The notes under the pieces were generated by a model. The model was not told where the DNA came from and did not search any database. It worked only from the letters and a program-made list of their open reading frames with translations. Made by a program: the position numbers and the translations under genes. 54,463 bases of DNA from Paenibacillus terrae (GTDB lineage: Bacteria > Bacillota > Bacilli > Paenibacillales > Paenibacillaceae): assembly GCF_000943545.1 (NCBI RefSeq), contig NZ_JTHP01000046.1, forward strand, positions 1-54,463. Direction: 5' to 3'. Below, piece after piece: positions 1-7,968 of this stretch (its first letter is position 1; every line of letters begins with the position of its first letter).

Positions 1-2
1 AA

Positions 3-704
3 ATTGTTGAGCAATATAAGCTCCAGTCATTTGTTGAGAGTACAAGTCAAATTTATAAGCTGACCCGGGAATTCAAATATGGACAAATGACAACGTATCA
101 ATGGGATATAGCACTACCGAGTATTTCAATGCAGAATGATTCTGTAAACCTATGGGATATTTCGCTACAAATGGCATTCCAATTTTTTGGTGTTTATTTC
201 CGAAAATCCGAAATTCCGTTATGGTTAACGCAGTATGGAAGACAGTATGGGGATCGGAATTACTTTGAATCCGTGGGAGAATACATTGATCATATTCCCG
301 TGTTACTCCATAAGGAAGAAATGCTATCTTATCATGCGGTGATCAAAAAACAATTAAGCGTTGCTGCAAATCATCATTTAAACTTCTTTAATTTAATTTT
401 TAATGAAGAAATGGAGCCTATGTATCCACAAGCAAGCAGTATGCTAAAAAAGGGACTTGGACAATTACCGATCGTGTTCAATTACCTGGGAGAAATGCAA
501 GAGGCCTCGAAGATGTTGAGCACCTTAAACAGAAGTACAACCTTAGTTGACGGAGAAGAAGTAATTTTCTTTGAAGCAGCCCATACTGGAGCAGTACTTC
601 AAATATTCCTGCGCCTACCATATGAAGAGAAACATGAGGATATCTATCGAATATTGCAAGCTGCTAACGATAAGATTATTTCTGACCTAGCCATACGGCA
701 GTAG
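3..704 (+). CDS. Condensation/epimerization-type domain protein, 3' part (5' end outside window)
   Basis: The reading frame is open to the left edge, so this is the C-terminal part of a longer protein; the ATG at 87 is internal rather than a true start. The visible ~233 residues resemble the second half of the condensation/epimerization superfamily of nonribosomal peptide synthetases: a YGRQYGD...FESVGEYIDHIPVLL stretch matches the 'GR...VGWF/FxNxxPV' region and PIVFNYLG matches the 'FNYLG' motif of epimerization and condensation domains. The catalytic HHxxxD motif would lie upstream and is not visible. No carrier or thioesterase domain follows, so it is either the end of a synthetase or a stand-alone condensation-like protein. 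The MFS exporter gene starts 12 bases downstream with its RBS next to the stop, suggesting one operon that makes and exports a peptide. Confidence 0.7.
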   Translation: MVEQYKLQSFVESTSQIYKLTREFKYGQMTTYQWDIALPSISMQNDSVNLWDISLQMAFQFFGVYFRKSEIPLWLTQYGRQYGDRNYFESVGEYIDHIPVLLHKEEMLSYHAVIKKQLSVAANHHLNFFNLIFNEEMEPMYPQASSMLKKGLGQLPIVFNYLGEMQEASKMLSTLNRSTTLVDGEEVIFFEAAHTGAVLQIFLRLPYEEKHEDIYRILQAANDKIISDLAIRQ

Positions 705-716
705 GGAGCTGAAAAC

Positions 717-1982
717 GTGAATCATTTGTTCAAAGACCATCGGTTTGTCCGCTTTTTTGCTTCACGTACCGTGGCAAATATAGCGGATAGCATTTATTCC
801 ATTGTGTTGTTATATTTTGTTCAGCAATCGACGCAGTCAGTGGCATTTACCAGCTTCACGTATGCGGCGGTATCTACAGCATCTATTTTCAGCTTTTTTG
901 TTGGGCCACTCGTAGATCGTTATTCACCCGCACGCTTGGCCAGCATTGCTTTGTTTGCGCAGGCGATTCTAATTTCGATTGTCCCGTTTCTTATTCGAGA
1001 CGGGATGACCAATTTGATAATTATCCTCGCGATCGTTTTTATAGCGTCTTGCTTCTCCATGCTGTTCTATCCGGCTAACAGTAAAATGCTGCCTCAACTT
1101 GTTCGTGCACCAGATTTAATTATTAGGGCGAACTCTATGATTTCATCGTCGGACCAGATCATTAATATCGCTGGTTATCTGGCTGGAGCTTCGCTCATTA
1201 TCGCTATGGGCATGCAAAACACCTTTTTACTGGCTAGCGGTATGCTGTTCCTTGCAGGTGTCGTATATATTAGACTCAGCAAACAGCTCGACACTCATTC
1301 AACGGAAGGGACACATATCGAGGGCTCGCTAACATTAGGGCACTATTGGAGAGAACTGAAAGAAGGATATACCTTTGTAAAACGCCACACCTTTTTGCGA
1401 ATTATGTTGCCATTCTTTGCTCTTGCTAACTTTTCAATGGCTTTTCTGATTATTACTATGCCCTCCATAGCTGTCGATTACGGTTCGCCAATCTATTACA
1501 GTTTGCTGTATATTTCTTATTTCATCGGCATTTTTGTAGGTTCTTTTCTGGTAAATGTGCTTAAAAGGAACGGTCTTACTATTGCAGCTGCATGGGTAGC
1601 TACAGGACTTGCCATTTTCCTGTTTTCCGTGATGCCCCAGATGTGGATGAAACTACTGGCGACTCTCCTAATAGGTGCTTTTACAGGCATAATTAATGTA
1701 TTGCAAATGTCTTTGATCCAAATTATTACTCCCTTACCGCTGTTAGGACGTGTGATCGCCTTTACGAATACCCTCTCGAATGCGGCCCTTCCGCTGGGAG
1801 CTCTGATTGGCGGCGCGTTAGCTTTGCGATTCTCACTGCCTGAGGTCTTGTTTTTCAGCGCCCTGACTACCGTATTGTCTGGATTAATCATGTTCTTTAT
1901 CAAGACAGTTCGTCAGTTTGAAATTCCATTAGAGAAGGCAGGTGGGTTGGAGCATCCTCATGCAACAAATGAAGTAAGTTAA
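717..1982 (+). CDS. MFS transporter (12 TM, macrolide/peptide efflux type)
   Basis: This 421-residue protein is a major facilitator with about 12 hydrophobic segments and the loop 2-3 motif seen as GPLVDRYSPARL (residues ~62-73, the G-x-x-x-DR signature). It starts FKDHRFVRFFASRT, typical of the MFS_3-like exporters that resemble macrolide and enterobactin efflux proteins. The start is a GTG at 717 with AGGGAG 8 bases upstream, directly after the stop of the condensation-domain gene, so the two are probably co-transcribed. The likely role is export of, or self-protection from, the product of the upstream biosynthetic gene; the substrate cannot be read from sequence. Confidence 0.85.
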   Translation: MNHLFKDHRFVRFFASRTVANIADSIYSIVLLYFVQQSTQSVAFTSFTYAAVSTASIFSFFVGPLVDRYSPARLASIALFAQAILISIVPFLIRDGMTNLIIILAIVFIASCFSMLFYPANSKMLPQLVRAPDLIIRANSMISSSDQIINIAGYLAGASLIIAMGMQNTFLLASGMLFLAGVVYIRLSKQLDTHSTEGTHIEGSLTLGHYWRELKEGYTFVKRHTFLRIMLPFFALANFSMAFLIITMPSIAVDYGSPIYYSLLYISYFIGIFVGSFLVNVLKRNGLTIAAAWVATGLAIFLFSVMPQMWMKLLATLLIGAFTGIINVLQMSLIQIITPLPLLGRVIAFTNTLSNAALPLGALIGGALALRFSLPEVLFFSALTTVLSGLIMFFIKTVRQFEIPLEKAGGLEHPHATNEVS

Positions 1983-2046
1983 AAGTTTTAATGCCTGTTT
2001 TTCATGTAAAATAGATGATCAACTTTGTGTGGAAGTTTCCTCACAA

Positions 2047-2084
2047 CAATGCCAAGTCCTACTTATAGGGCTTGGCATTGTTTG
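2047..2084 (+). terminator. Rho-independent terminator after the MFS gene
   Basis: Arms CAATGCCAAGTCCT and AGGGCTTGGCATTG pair with one G-T wobble around a 6-base loop and are followed by TTT. It closes the condensation-protein/MFS unit. Confidence 0.85.
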
Positions 2085-2199
2085 ATATGTCATGACTATT
2101 AGGGCTTACGTGCTTGTTTACCAGGATGCTTAGGACATTAACCTAGGAGAAGTGCTCAGTTTCCAGATGAAAAATATTTTTTGCCGAATACACTTGTAA

Positions 2200-2214
2200 T
2201 TAGAGCGCTTCCAT
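2200..2214. promoter_or_regulatory. Catabolite-responsive element (cre), CcpA site
   Basis: Read on the minus strand the site is ATGGAAGCGCTCTAA, matching the Bacillus cre consensus WTGNAANCGNWNNCW at all but one position. It lies about 150 bases upstream of araA, consistent with glucose repression of arabinose use. Confidence 0.6.
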
Positions 2215-2234
2215 ATTAAAATGAAGTCAATCCA

Positions 2235-2250
2235 ACTTGTACGTACAACT
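2235..2250. promoter_or_regulatory. AraR operator, distal
   Basis: ACTTGTACGTACAACT matches the B. subtilis AraR operator ATTTGTACGTACAAAT except for symmetric changes near the ends. Together with the proximal copy 51 bases away (about five helical turns) it suggests cooperative binding by a GntR/LacI-type AraR repressor; araR itself is not in this window. Confidence 0.75.
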
Positions 2251-2285
2251 AATCATTTTTCATCATAATATTGAGAAAAATATTA

Positions 2286-2301
2286 GATTGTACGTACATA
2301 A
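2286..2301. promoter_or_regulatory. AraR operator, proximal
   Basis: GATTGTACGTACATAA keeps the core TTGTACGTACA of the AraR operator. It sits 61 bases upstream of the araA start. A possible promoter just downstream is TTTACC (2305-2310), 18-base spacer, TATACT (2329-2334), so AraR here would block the promoter region; that promoter call is weak. Confidence 0.65.
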
Positions 2302-2362
2302 TATTTTACCTATGAATACAGCTGCAACTATACTTATTTCCTGACAGGAGGAATTTTTAATT

Positions 2363-3844
2363 ATGAAACCGTTTAAATTTTGGTTTGCTACAGGAAGTCA
2401 GCATTTGTATGGACCCGAGACGCTTGATCAGGTACAAGAGCATTCTCGTCAAATTGTAGAGGGATTGAACCGAAGTGGTCATTTACCATTTGAAGTGGTA
2501 TTAAAGCCGGTTCTGACAAATTCTGACGCGATTCGCCGTCTTATTATTGATGCGAACGGGGATGACCTGTGCGCAGGGATTATTACCTGGATGCATACAT
2601 TTTCTCCGGCGAAAATGTGGATTGCTGGCTTGACGCGTTTGGCAAAGCCTTTATTGCACCTGCATACTCAATTTAACCGTGATATCCCTTGGGATAGTAT
2701 TGATATGGACTTTATGAACCTGAACCAATCCGCGCATGGTGACCGTGAATTTGGCTTTATCGGTGCCCGTCTGGGTGTAACTCGCAAAGTCGTCGTAGGC
2801 TATTGGGAGGAAGAAGGCGTTCAGAAACGCATCGGCGGTTGGATGTCCACGGCTGCTGCTTATAGCGAAAGCCAAAATCTCAAAGTAGCCCGTTTTGGTG
2901 ACAATATGCGTGAAGTAGCTGTAACCGACGGCAACAAAGTATCTGCTCAGGCCCAGTTGGGCTGGTCGATCAACGGCTATGGTGTGGGTGATCTGGTTGA
3001 GGTCGTTAATAGCGTGTCAGAGGGGGATATCAACTCTCTGTTCGAGGAGTATAACGACCTGTATGAGTTGTCCGCAGAAGCCAAGCAACCGGGTACAGTA
3101 CGTGATTCCATTTTGGAGCAGGCCCGTATTGAGCTGGGCTTGAAAAAGTTTTTACAGGACGGAGAATTCGGAGCCTTTACGACAACGTTTGAAGACCTGC
3201 ATGGTCTGAAACAACTGCCTGGTTTGGCTGTTCAGCGATTGATGGCTCAAGGCTACGGATTCGGTGGCGAGGGTGACTGGAAAACGGCAGCGTTGACGCG
3301 CCTGATGAAGCTGATGGCGAATAATGTGGATACTTCCTTTATGGAAGATTACACATATCATTTGGAGCCGGGCAATGAACTGAATTTGGGTTCTCATATG
3401 CTGGAGGTATGTCCGACGATTGCTGTGAACAAACCGCGTATTGATGTTCAACCGTTGGGTATTGGCGGCAAAGCCGATCCGGCTCGTCTTATTTTTGAAG
3501 GCAAACCGGGTAAAGCGCTCGTAGCATCCATCATTGAGCTGGGAGGACGTTACCGTCTGATCATTAACCAAATCCATGCTGTGGAAAATAAAAACCAAAT
3601 GCCGAAACTGCCTGTAGCCAGCGTTTTGTGGAAACCAGAGCCTTCGCTGGAAGTGTCCGCAGAAGCATGGATTCATGCGGGTGGAGCGCATCATACGGTG
3701 TTGTCCTATGCTGTAACCACTGAGCAATTGCTGGATTACGCAGAGCTGACAGGCATAGAAGCCGTCGTCATTGACAACAACACGAACATCCGTCAGTTCC
3801 GTCAGGAGCTGCAATGGAATGAACTGTACTGGCGTAATAAATAA
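2363..3844 (+). CDS. araA: L-arabinose isomerase
   Basis: This 493-residue protein converts L-arabinose to L-ribulose, the first step of arabinose catabolism. It starts MKPFKFWFATGSQHLYGPETL, the characteristic N-terminus of AraA, and has the usual length. The ATG at 2363 follows GGAGGAATTTTTAATT. The gene stands alone: the ribulokinase and epimerase genes (araB, araD) that often accompany araA are not next to it, and a terminator follows. Regulation is visible as two AraR-type operators and a cre site upstream, so induction by arabinose and glucose repression are expected. Confidence 0.97.
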   Translation: MKPFKFWFATGSQHLYGPETLDQVQEHSRQIVEGLNRSGHLPFEVVLKPVLTNSDAIRRLIIDANGDDLCAGIITWMHTFSPAKMWIAGLTRLAKPLLHLHTQFNRDIPWDSIDMDFMNLNQSAHGDREFGFIGARLGVTRKVVVGYWEEEGVQKRIGGWMSTAAAYSESQNLKVARFGDNMREVAVTDGNKVSAQAQLGWSINGYGVGDLVEVVNSVSEGDINSLFEEYNDLYELSAEAKQPGTVRDSILEQARIELGLKKFLQDGEFGAFTTTFEDLHGLKQLPGLAVQRLMAQGYGFGGEGDWKTAALTRLMKLMANNVDTSFMEDYTYHLEPGNELNLGSHMLEVCPTIAVNKPRIDVQPLGIGGKADPARLIFEGKPGKALVASIIELGGRYRLIINQIHAVENKNQMPKLPVASVLWKPEPSLEVSAEAWIHAGGAHHTVLSYAVTTEQLLDYAELTGIEAVVIDNNTNIRQFRQELQWNELYWRNK

Positions 3845-3862
3845 TGGATGCAATAAATAAAC

Positions 3863-3933
3863 AAGCTGCTTGTTGAAGCAGCTTACTCATAGGGTTTATC
3901 AGCGAACAGCCGCATGCTATGCGGCTGTTTTGC
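3863..3933 (+). terminator. Tandem hairpins after araA; the second is a rho-independent terminator
   Basis: A first hairpin, AAGCTGCTT/AAGCAGCTT (3863-3884), has no T-run. A second, AACAGCCGCAT-GCT-ATGCGGCTGTT (3905-3929), is followed by TTT and should terminate araA transcription. Confidence 0.8.
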
Positions 3934-3975
3934 GTATGTTGCACCATGTGTAAAACACTTATTTGAAATTAATAT

Positions 3976-4005
3976 TTGACAATGAGAATCATTATCAAAT
4001 ATTAT
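3976..4005 (+). promoter_or_regulatory. Promoter with embedded Fur box
   Basis: TTGACA (3976-3981) and TATTAT (4000-4005) with an 18-base spacer form a sigma-A promoter. The spacer region holds GACAATGAGAATCATTATC (3978-3996), which matches the Fur box GATAATGATAATCATTATC at 17 of 19 positions. Iron-loaded Fur should repress the flavodoxin unit. Confidence 0.85.
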
Positions 4006-4054
4006 TTGAGTAATAGGGAATGAATGCATTCCATATGTCAAACAAAAGTGAGGG

Positions 4055-4513
4055 ATGAACTTGGGTAAAATCATGATTGCTTATGCCAGTATGACTGGTA
4101 ATACAGAGGAAATCGCAGAATTGATCGCCGAAGGCGTCCGCCAGGCAGGACATGAGGCGGAGTTGAAGGCTTCGTATGATTGCAGCGCGCAGGAACTGCT
4201 CGGTTATGACGGGTTCCTGTTGGGTGTATATACATGGGGAGATGGTGAGCTTCCTGATGAATTTTTAGATTTTTACGAGGAACTGGATGAGCTTGATCTA
4301 TCCGGTAAAAAGACCGCTGTATTTGGCAGCGGAGATACATCCTATACACTATTCTGCGGCGCGGTTGACCTGGTAGAGGAAAAAGTCAAAGAACGCGGCG
4401 CAACTGTTATTCAGGAGAGCTTGAAGATCGAATTCAACCCACTGGATGATGAGAAGGAAAATTGCCGGGCTTACGGAAGACAATTTGCACAGGCTGGTAT
4501 TGGGGTGTCCTGA
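4055..4513 (+). CDS. Flavodoxin (Fur-regulated, short chain)
   Basis: A 152-residue short-chain flavodoxin, an FMN-binding electron carrier that replaces ferredoxin when iron is scarce. The phosphate-binding loop is SMTGNTEE (residues ~11-18); the isoalloxazine-binding loops YTWGDGELP (~59-67) and GSGDTSY (~89-95) are present. Length and features match B. subtilis YkuN/YkuP, which are Fur-controlled. The start ATG at 4055 has GTGAGGG upstream. The strong Fur box in its promoter supports an iron-starvation role. The next gene starts 20 bases after its stop and probably shares the transcript. Confidence 0.93.
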   Translation: MNLGKIMIAYASMTGNTEEIAELIAEGVRQAGHEAELKASYDCSAQELLGYDGFLLGVYTWGDGELPDEFLDFYEELDELDLSGKKTAVFGSGDTSYTLFCGAVDLVEEKVKERGATVIQESLKIEFNPLDDEKENCRAYGRQFAQAGIGVS

Positions 4514-4533
4514 GAAGAGAGCGAGGGATAGGT

Positions 4534-5352
4534 ATGCGCAACAGCGATAGCTTAAGCGGCTTTCCTCTTCTGCACGACTATCAGCTTGAGGAGATGTGGA
4601 GAACTCCGCAGTCTACCCGTCAATCGCAGGGAAAACGCGGGCGTGAAGGCTGGAATTGGAGGCAGCGGGTTCAATATGCGGTAGGGCATGCGCTAAATGA
4701 ATACTTTGGAATGGAAGTAGAGGTGCGGCGGGAAATCCCCGTCCAGTATGTGCTGGAGAAATGGTGGCCCACACAGCCAACCGGCTTCGAATCGTTGTTC
4801 CATTACTGGGATGTCAAAAATAAAGTGTCAGGCGAGCTGTCTAAAATTTGTGCGTTAAATAGGGACTTGTCAGTGCCAGTGATGTTGTACGAGCAATTTT
4901 GCACGCCGGTCCCTGAGCTTGAGGTCGACATTTCGCTTATTGTGCAGGCTGCCTGGCAACTGTCAGCTGGAGCCGATTCCTTACTGATTCAGAAGTACAT
5001 CGTGGATTATAATCCCAACGTAATTCATACATTTCAACATTTGACGAATGTTTTTTGTTATTATGCATTTGGCGCTCTTCCGCAGCTTATTGAGGTCTAC
5101 TGTTTGCTGGAAGGCAAAAAAGTCCGCTTTATCCCGGGTCCTGCTTCTTTACAGCAATCTCTGGATTACGTTCGGTTATTGCGGGACTCCAGAGAGGATG
5201 TACACGCGACAACAGAACGATGTCGTTGCGGAGCCTGCATAAGGGAACAACGATCACAGGGCAATAGCAACAGGATGGATAAGAACAAAAAAGAGCAGCA
5301 GGAGGCCAAAAACCGTAAAGAACGGTTATTGGGACCTTTGCTTTTCTCATAG
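4534..5352 (+). CDS. Uncharacterised protein in the Fur-regulated flavodoxin operon
   Basis: A 272-residue soluble protein with no signal peptide or membrane segment. I chose the ATG at 4534 because GAGGGATAGGT lies just upstream; the frame extends to 4462 but that would overlap the flavodoxin. I do not recognise the family. A stretch around residues 120-205 (EVDISLIVQ...LLIQKYIVDYNPN...YYAFGALPQLIEVY) vaguely recalls the D...(E/Q)xK core of PD-(D/E)XK nucleases. The C-terminus carries CRCGAC followed by a lysine-rich tail, a possible metal-binding knuckle. In B. subtilis a protein of about this size (YkuO) lies between two Fur-regulated flavodoxins, so it may be a counterpart by position; that is from memory and unverified. 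Confidence 0.6.
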   Translation: MRNSDSLSGFPLLHDYQLEEMWRTPQSTRQSQGKRGREGWNWRQRVQYAVGHALNEYFGMEVEVRREIPVQYVLEKWWPTQPTGFESLFHYWDVKNKVSGELSKICALNRDLSVPVMLYEQFCTPVPELEVDISLIVQAAWQLSAGADSLLIQKYIVDYNPNVIHTFQHLTNVFCYYAFGALPQLIEVYCLLEGKKVRFIPGPASLQQSLDYVRLLRDSREDVHATTERCRCGACIREQRSQGNSNRMDKNKKEQQEAKNRKERLLGPLLFS

Positions 5353-5397
5353 TACATTTTTTAAACCCTTTAAATGTAAGTAATACCTTTTCGTTGA

Positions 5398-5427
5398 AAG
5401 AGCCTTGTTTCCCAAGGCTCTTTTTTA
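5398..5427 (+). terminator. Rho-independent terminator of the flavodoxin operon
   Basis: AGAGCCTTG and CAAGGCTCT (5399-5407/5413-5421) pair with a 5-base loop and are followed by TTTTT. Confidence 0.9.
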
Positions 5428-5459
5428 TGAAATTTTTTTTGAAAAACTGAAAATTTATA

Positions 5460-5488
5460 TTGCCTGAATAGATAAATGTAACTATAAT
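5460..5488 (+). promoter_or_regulatory. Sigma-A promoter of the efflux operon
   Basis: TTGCCT (5460-5465), 17-base spacer and a perfect TATAAT (5483-5488). It leaves a leader of roughly 220 bases before the first large gene, unusually long for this window. Confidence 0.75.
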
Positions 5489-5542
5489 ATTTCAATGTAC
5501 GATATTTATATGAAAATATTTAAATATAAAAGGAGACGGTGT

Positions 5543-5575
5543 GTGAGCATAGACAAGGATTGCCTATGTACATAG
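5543..5575 (+). CDS. Possible leader peptide (10 aa) in the efflux operon leader
   Basis: AAAAGGAGA (5528-5536) is a strong ribosome binding site with no long gene behind it. With ideal 7-base spacing it serves a GTG at 5543 encoding MSIDKDCLCT and a stop. A second frame from GTG 5539 to 5649 would encode 36 residues but its spacing is only 3 bases. Short translated leaders before drug-efflux genes often control them by ribosome stalling. An AT-rich hairpin (CTAATATTT 5646-5654 / AAATATTAG 5663-5671) with a nearby T-run lies downstream. Translation of this peptide is inferred only from the orphan RBS. Confidence 0.35.
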   Translation: MSIDKDCLCT

Positions 5576-5713
5576 ATAATGTTCTTTCTTTTTGCATGGT
5601 ATGCTGCCATGTGCTTATTTTACGTTCTCGGTTTGGTTTGATGGCCTAATATTTCGAAATTAAAATATTAGCGTTGAATAATAAAAATTTTTTGGACAAC
5701 AGGGGTGGAAGAA

Positions 5714-6367
5714 GTGAGTAAGAAAACCGTACTGCCAATTCTCATCATACTGCTTATTCTGAGCGGCGGAACCATTGGCTACTATTATTGGTATCAGGCA
5801 ACACACTTTGTTAAGAGTGAAGATGCGCGTATTCAAGCGGATCAATATAAGGTAATGCCGCAAATTTCCGGAGAGATTACACACATTGATGTGGAGGAAG
5901 GCGATGTTCTTCAGCGCAATGAACCGATTGCCGAGCAGGATGTATCGGGGCTGGATTCCAGCATGATCAGCAAGTCCGTACTGCGTGCGCCGATCAATGG
6001 TACCGTTATTAAGATTTATTCGAAGGAGCATGAAATCGGTTCTCCGGGCAGTGCTGTTGCGACCATGGTTGATATGAACAGTCTGTATGTCTCCACGAAT
6101 ATTGAAGAAACCGATATTGACCGCATTAAACCGGGACAGCTTGTTGACATTACGCTTGATGCAGCAGGTGACAAGACGATTCAAGGCAAAGTGCGTAAAG
6201 TGGGCGAAGCCTCAAATGCGGTGTTCTCGCTCATTCCTGCGGTAAACACAAGCGGTAACTTTAACAAGGTGACCCAGCGTGTGCCTGTAGAAATTGCTAT
6301 TAACAAGCCGAAGGATATGAAGCTCATTCCAGGAACGAACGTGGAAGTTAAAATCCATACACCTTAA
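5714..6367 (+). CDS. Short HlyD/EmrA-family membrane fusion protein
   Basis: A 217-residue adaptor with an N-terminal anchor (ILIILLILSGGTIGYYYW, ~8-26), then a biotinyl-lipoyl-like barrel (DARIQADQYKVMPQISGEITHIDVEEGDVLQRNEP) and a second half (LRAPINGTVIKI..., NIEETDIDRIKPGQLVDI). EmrA is near 390 residues; here the long helical hairpin between the lipoyl halves is missing, as in B. subtilis YhbJ. The GTG at 5714 follows AGGGGTGG at good spacing; the GTG at 5705 lies within that RBS. It is followed after 15 bases by the EmrB-type pump, its obvious partner. Confidence 0.85.
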   Translation: MSKKTVLPILIILLILSGGTIGYYYWYQATHFVKSEDARIQADQYKVMPQISGEITHIDVEEGDVLQRNEPIAEQDVSGLDSSMISKSVLRAPINGTVIKIYSKEHEIGSPGSAVATMVDMNSLYVSTNIEETDIDRIKPGQLVDITLDAAGDKTIQGKVRKVGEASNAVFSLIPAVNTSGNFNKVTQRVPVEIAINKPKDMKLIPGTNVEVKIHTP

Positions 6368-6382
6368 AAAGGAGGGGTCCAT

Positions 6383-7903
6383 GTGGCTGCCAATGAAACT
6401 GCTGCTGCTCCTTCGACAGATTCTTCCAAAGAACGCTGGCTTGCTTTTTTTGCCATCGTTTTAGGCGCCTTTGTCGCCATTTTGAACAACAGTCTGATCA
6501 ATGTCGCCATTCCTCGATTGACGACGGACTTAGGATCAACGACGACACGTATTCAGTGGGTTATTACAGGTTACACGCTTGCATCTGGTGTAATCGTCCC
6601 GATTACCGGATATATGGAGCAGCGCATCGGATACAAAAAGTTTTTAATACTTGCGCTCAGCGTGTTCTCGCTGGGAACGGGAATATGTATTTTTGCATGG
6701 AGTGATTCTTCCCTGATCGCAGCACGGGTGCTGGCTGGTCTGGGAGGCGGTGTCATTATGCCGCTGAGTATGACGATTATTTACAAAATCATGCCGCGTG
6801 AACAAATCGGTATGTCCCTCGGGATATGGGGGATCGCCGCAATGGCGGCTCCAGCCGTTGGACCTACACTGAGTGGCTATTTAATTGAATGGTTTAACTG
6901 GCGTTTCTTGTTTATTGTCAGTGTGCCGGTAGCTTTATTTGCAATTTTAATGGTTATTCTTCTGATCAAGGAGCCGCCTAAAGCAACACCGAAGCCGTTT
7001 GATTTGCCAGGTTTTTTGCTGGCCGCAACTTGCGCAGGAACACTCTTGTACGCACTGACAAACGGTCAGCATGATGGCTGGACTTCTTTTAAAATTGTAT
7101 CTCTACTGTTCGTCGCCTTCTGGGCGCTTGTCTTTCTTATTTATGTGGAAAGCGGAAAAGACAATGCTGTAATTGAAATTTCATTATTTAAAAACTCAAA
7201 ATATACGATTAGTGTCATTGCCTCCAGTCTGGTCATGATGGGGATGTATGGAGGAACGTTTTTGACACCGTTATTTTTGCAAAATATTCAGCATGTGTCA
7301 CCGATTGATACCGGAATCATCCTCATTCCACAGGCGATTGCAATGGCGGCTATGATGCCGATTGCGGGGCGGTTATTTGATAAGTTCGGCATTGTGCCCC
7401 TGGGACTTGTTGGCCTGACGCTGACCAGCTTCATGACATATCATTTGCATCAACTTACGCCAGACACACCGCATATTTGGCTGGAAACCGTAATGGCATT
7501 TCGGGGCCTGGGAATCGGTATTTGTATGATGCCATTGTCTACCGTTGGTATGAACGCTGTTCATCCGAGCAAGGTAGCGAATGCGTCTACAGCATCCAAT
7601 CTGGTGCGTACCGTTGCAGCATCTATGGCCATAGCAGTGTTGACAGCGATTATGCAAAGCCGTTCGGCAGCTCATGCCCAACAAATTTCGGAGACTGTTA
7701 CACCGGACGCGGCTCATGCGCTGCAAGCGACGTTGGGCAGCTCTTGGGTGTCATCTATAAGTGGTTTAATCACGCTGGATGCCACATCGAGAGGAATTGC
7801 GGATACGTTCCTCATTTCATCCATACCGCTGTTTTGCACGATTCCACTAATCTTTTTGTTTATTCAGAGGAAGAAAGCAAAGACACAGCCGGAAGCTTTA
7901 TAA
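6383..7903 (+). CDS. EmrB/QacA-family DHA2 drug:H+ antiporter (14 TM)
   Basis: A 506-residue major facilitator of the DHA2 family. Markers are LNNSLINVAIPRLTTDL in TM1 (the D/N-x-x-x-x-NVALP signature), GYMEQRIGYKKFL (motif A), RVLAGLGGGVIMPLS (motif B) and GIAAMAAPAVGPTLSGYL (motif C of antiporters). The start is the GTG at 6383 behind GGAGGGG; the ATG at 6381 is in another frame. It sits between two adaptor genes, so it probably works as the inner-membrane pump of a tripartite-like assembly adapted to a Gram-positive envelope. Confidence 0.92.
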   Translation: MAANETAAAPSTDSSKERWLAFFAIVLGAFVAILNNSLINVAIPRLTTDLGSTTTRIQWVITGYTLASGVIVPITGYMEQRIGYKKFLILALSVFSLGTGICIFAWSDSSLIAARVLAGLGGGVIMPLSMTIIYKIMPREQIGMSLGIWGIAAMAAPAVGPTLSGYLIEWFNWRFLFIVSVPVALFAILMVILLIKEPPKATPKPFDLPGFLLAATCAGTLLYALTNGQHDGWTSFKIVSLLFVAFWALVFLIYVESGKDNAVIEISLFKNSKYTISVIASSLVMMGMYGGTFLTPLFLQNIQHVSPIDTGIILIPQAIAMAAMMPIAGRLFDKFGIVPLGLVGLTLTSFMTYHLHQLTPDTPHIWLETVMAFRGLGIGICMMPLSTVGMNAVHPSKVANASTASNLVRTVAASMAIAVLTAIMQSRSAAHAQQISETVTPDAAHALQATLGSSWVSSISGLITLDATSRGIADTFLISSIPLFCTIPLIFLFIQRKKAKTQPEAL

Positions 7904-7968
7904 AGAACTACAAAATATCGACTGGATGGCTTACATTATTTCCACGGACAGAAAGAAAGGAAATTATC

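Noticed and set aside
3152..3853. A 233-codon minus-strand frame over araA
   Set aside because: Shadow of araA codon use; composition is His/Arg/Gln-rich as expected for an antisense frame, with no RBS.
3978..3996. AraR- or Zur-type reading of the GACAATGAGAATCATTATC site
   Set aside because: Seventeen of nineteen bases match the Fur box and the downstream gene is a flavodoxin, so Fur is the better reading; Zur boxes are similar but would not explain flavodoxin.
4534..5352. Assignment of the flavodoxin partner to the PD-(D/E)XK or Cas4-like nucleases
   Set aside because: The core motif match is loose and the four-cysteine Fe-S pattern of Cas4 is not complete; no other cas gene or CRISPR array is in the window.
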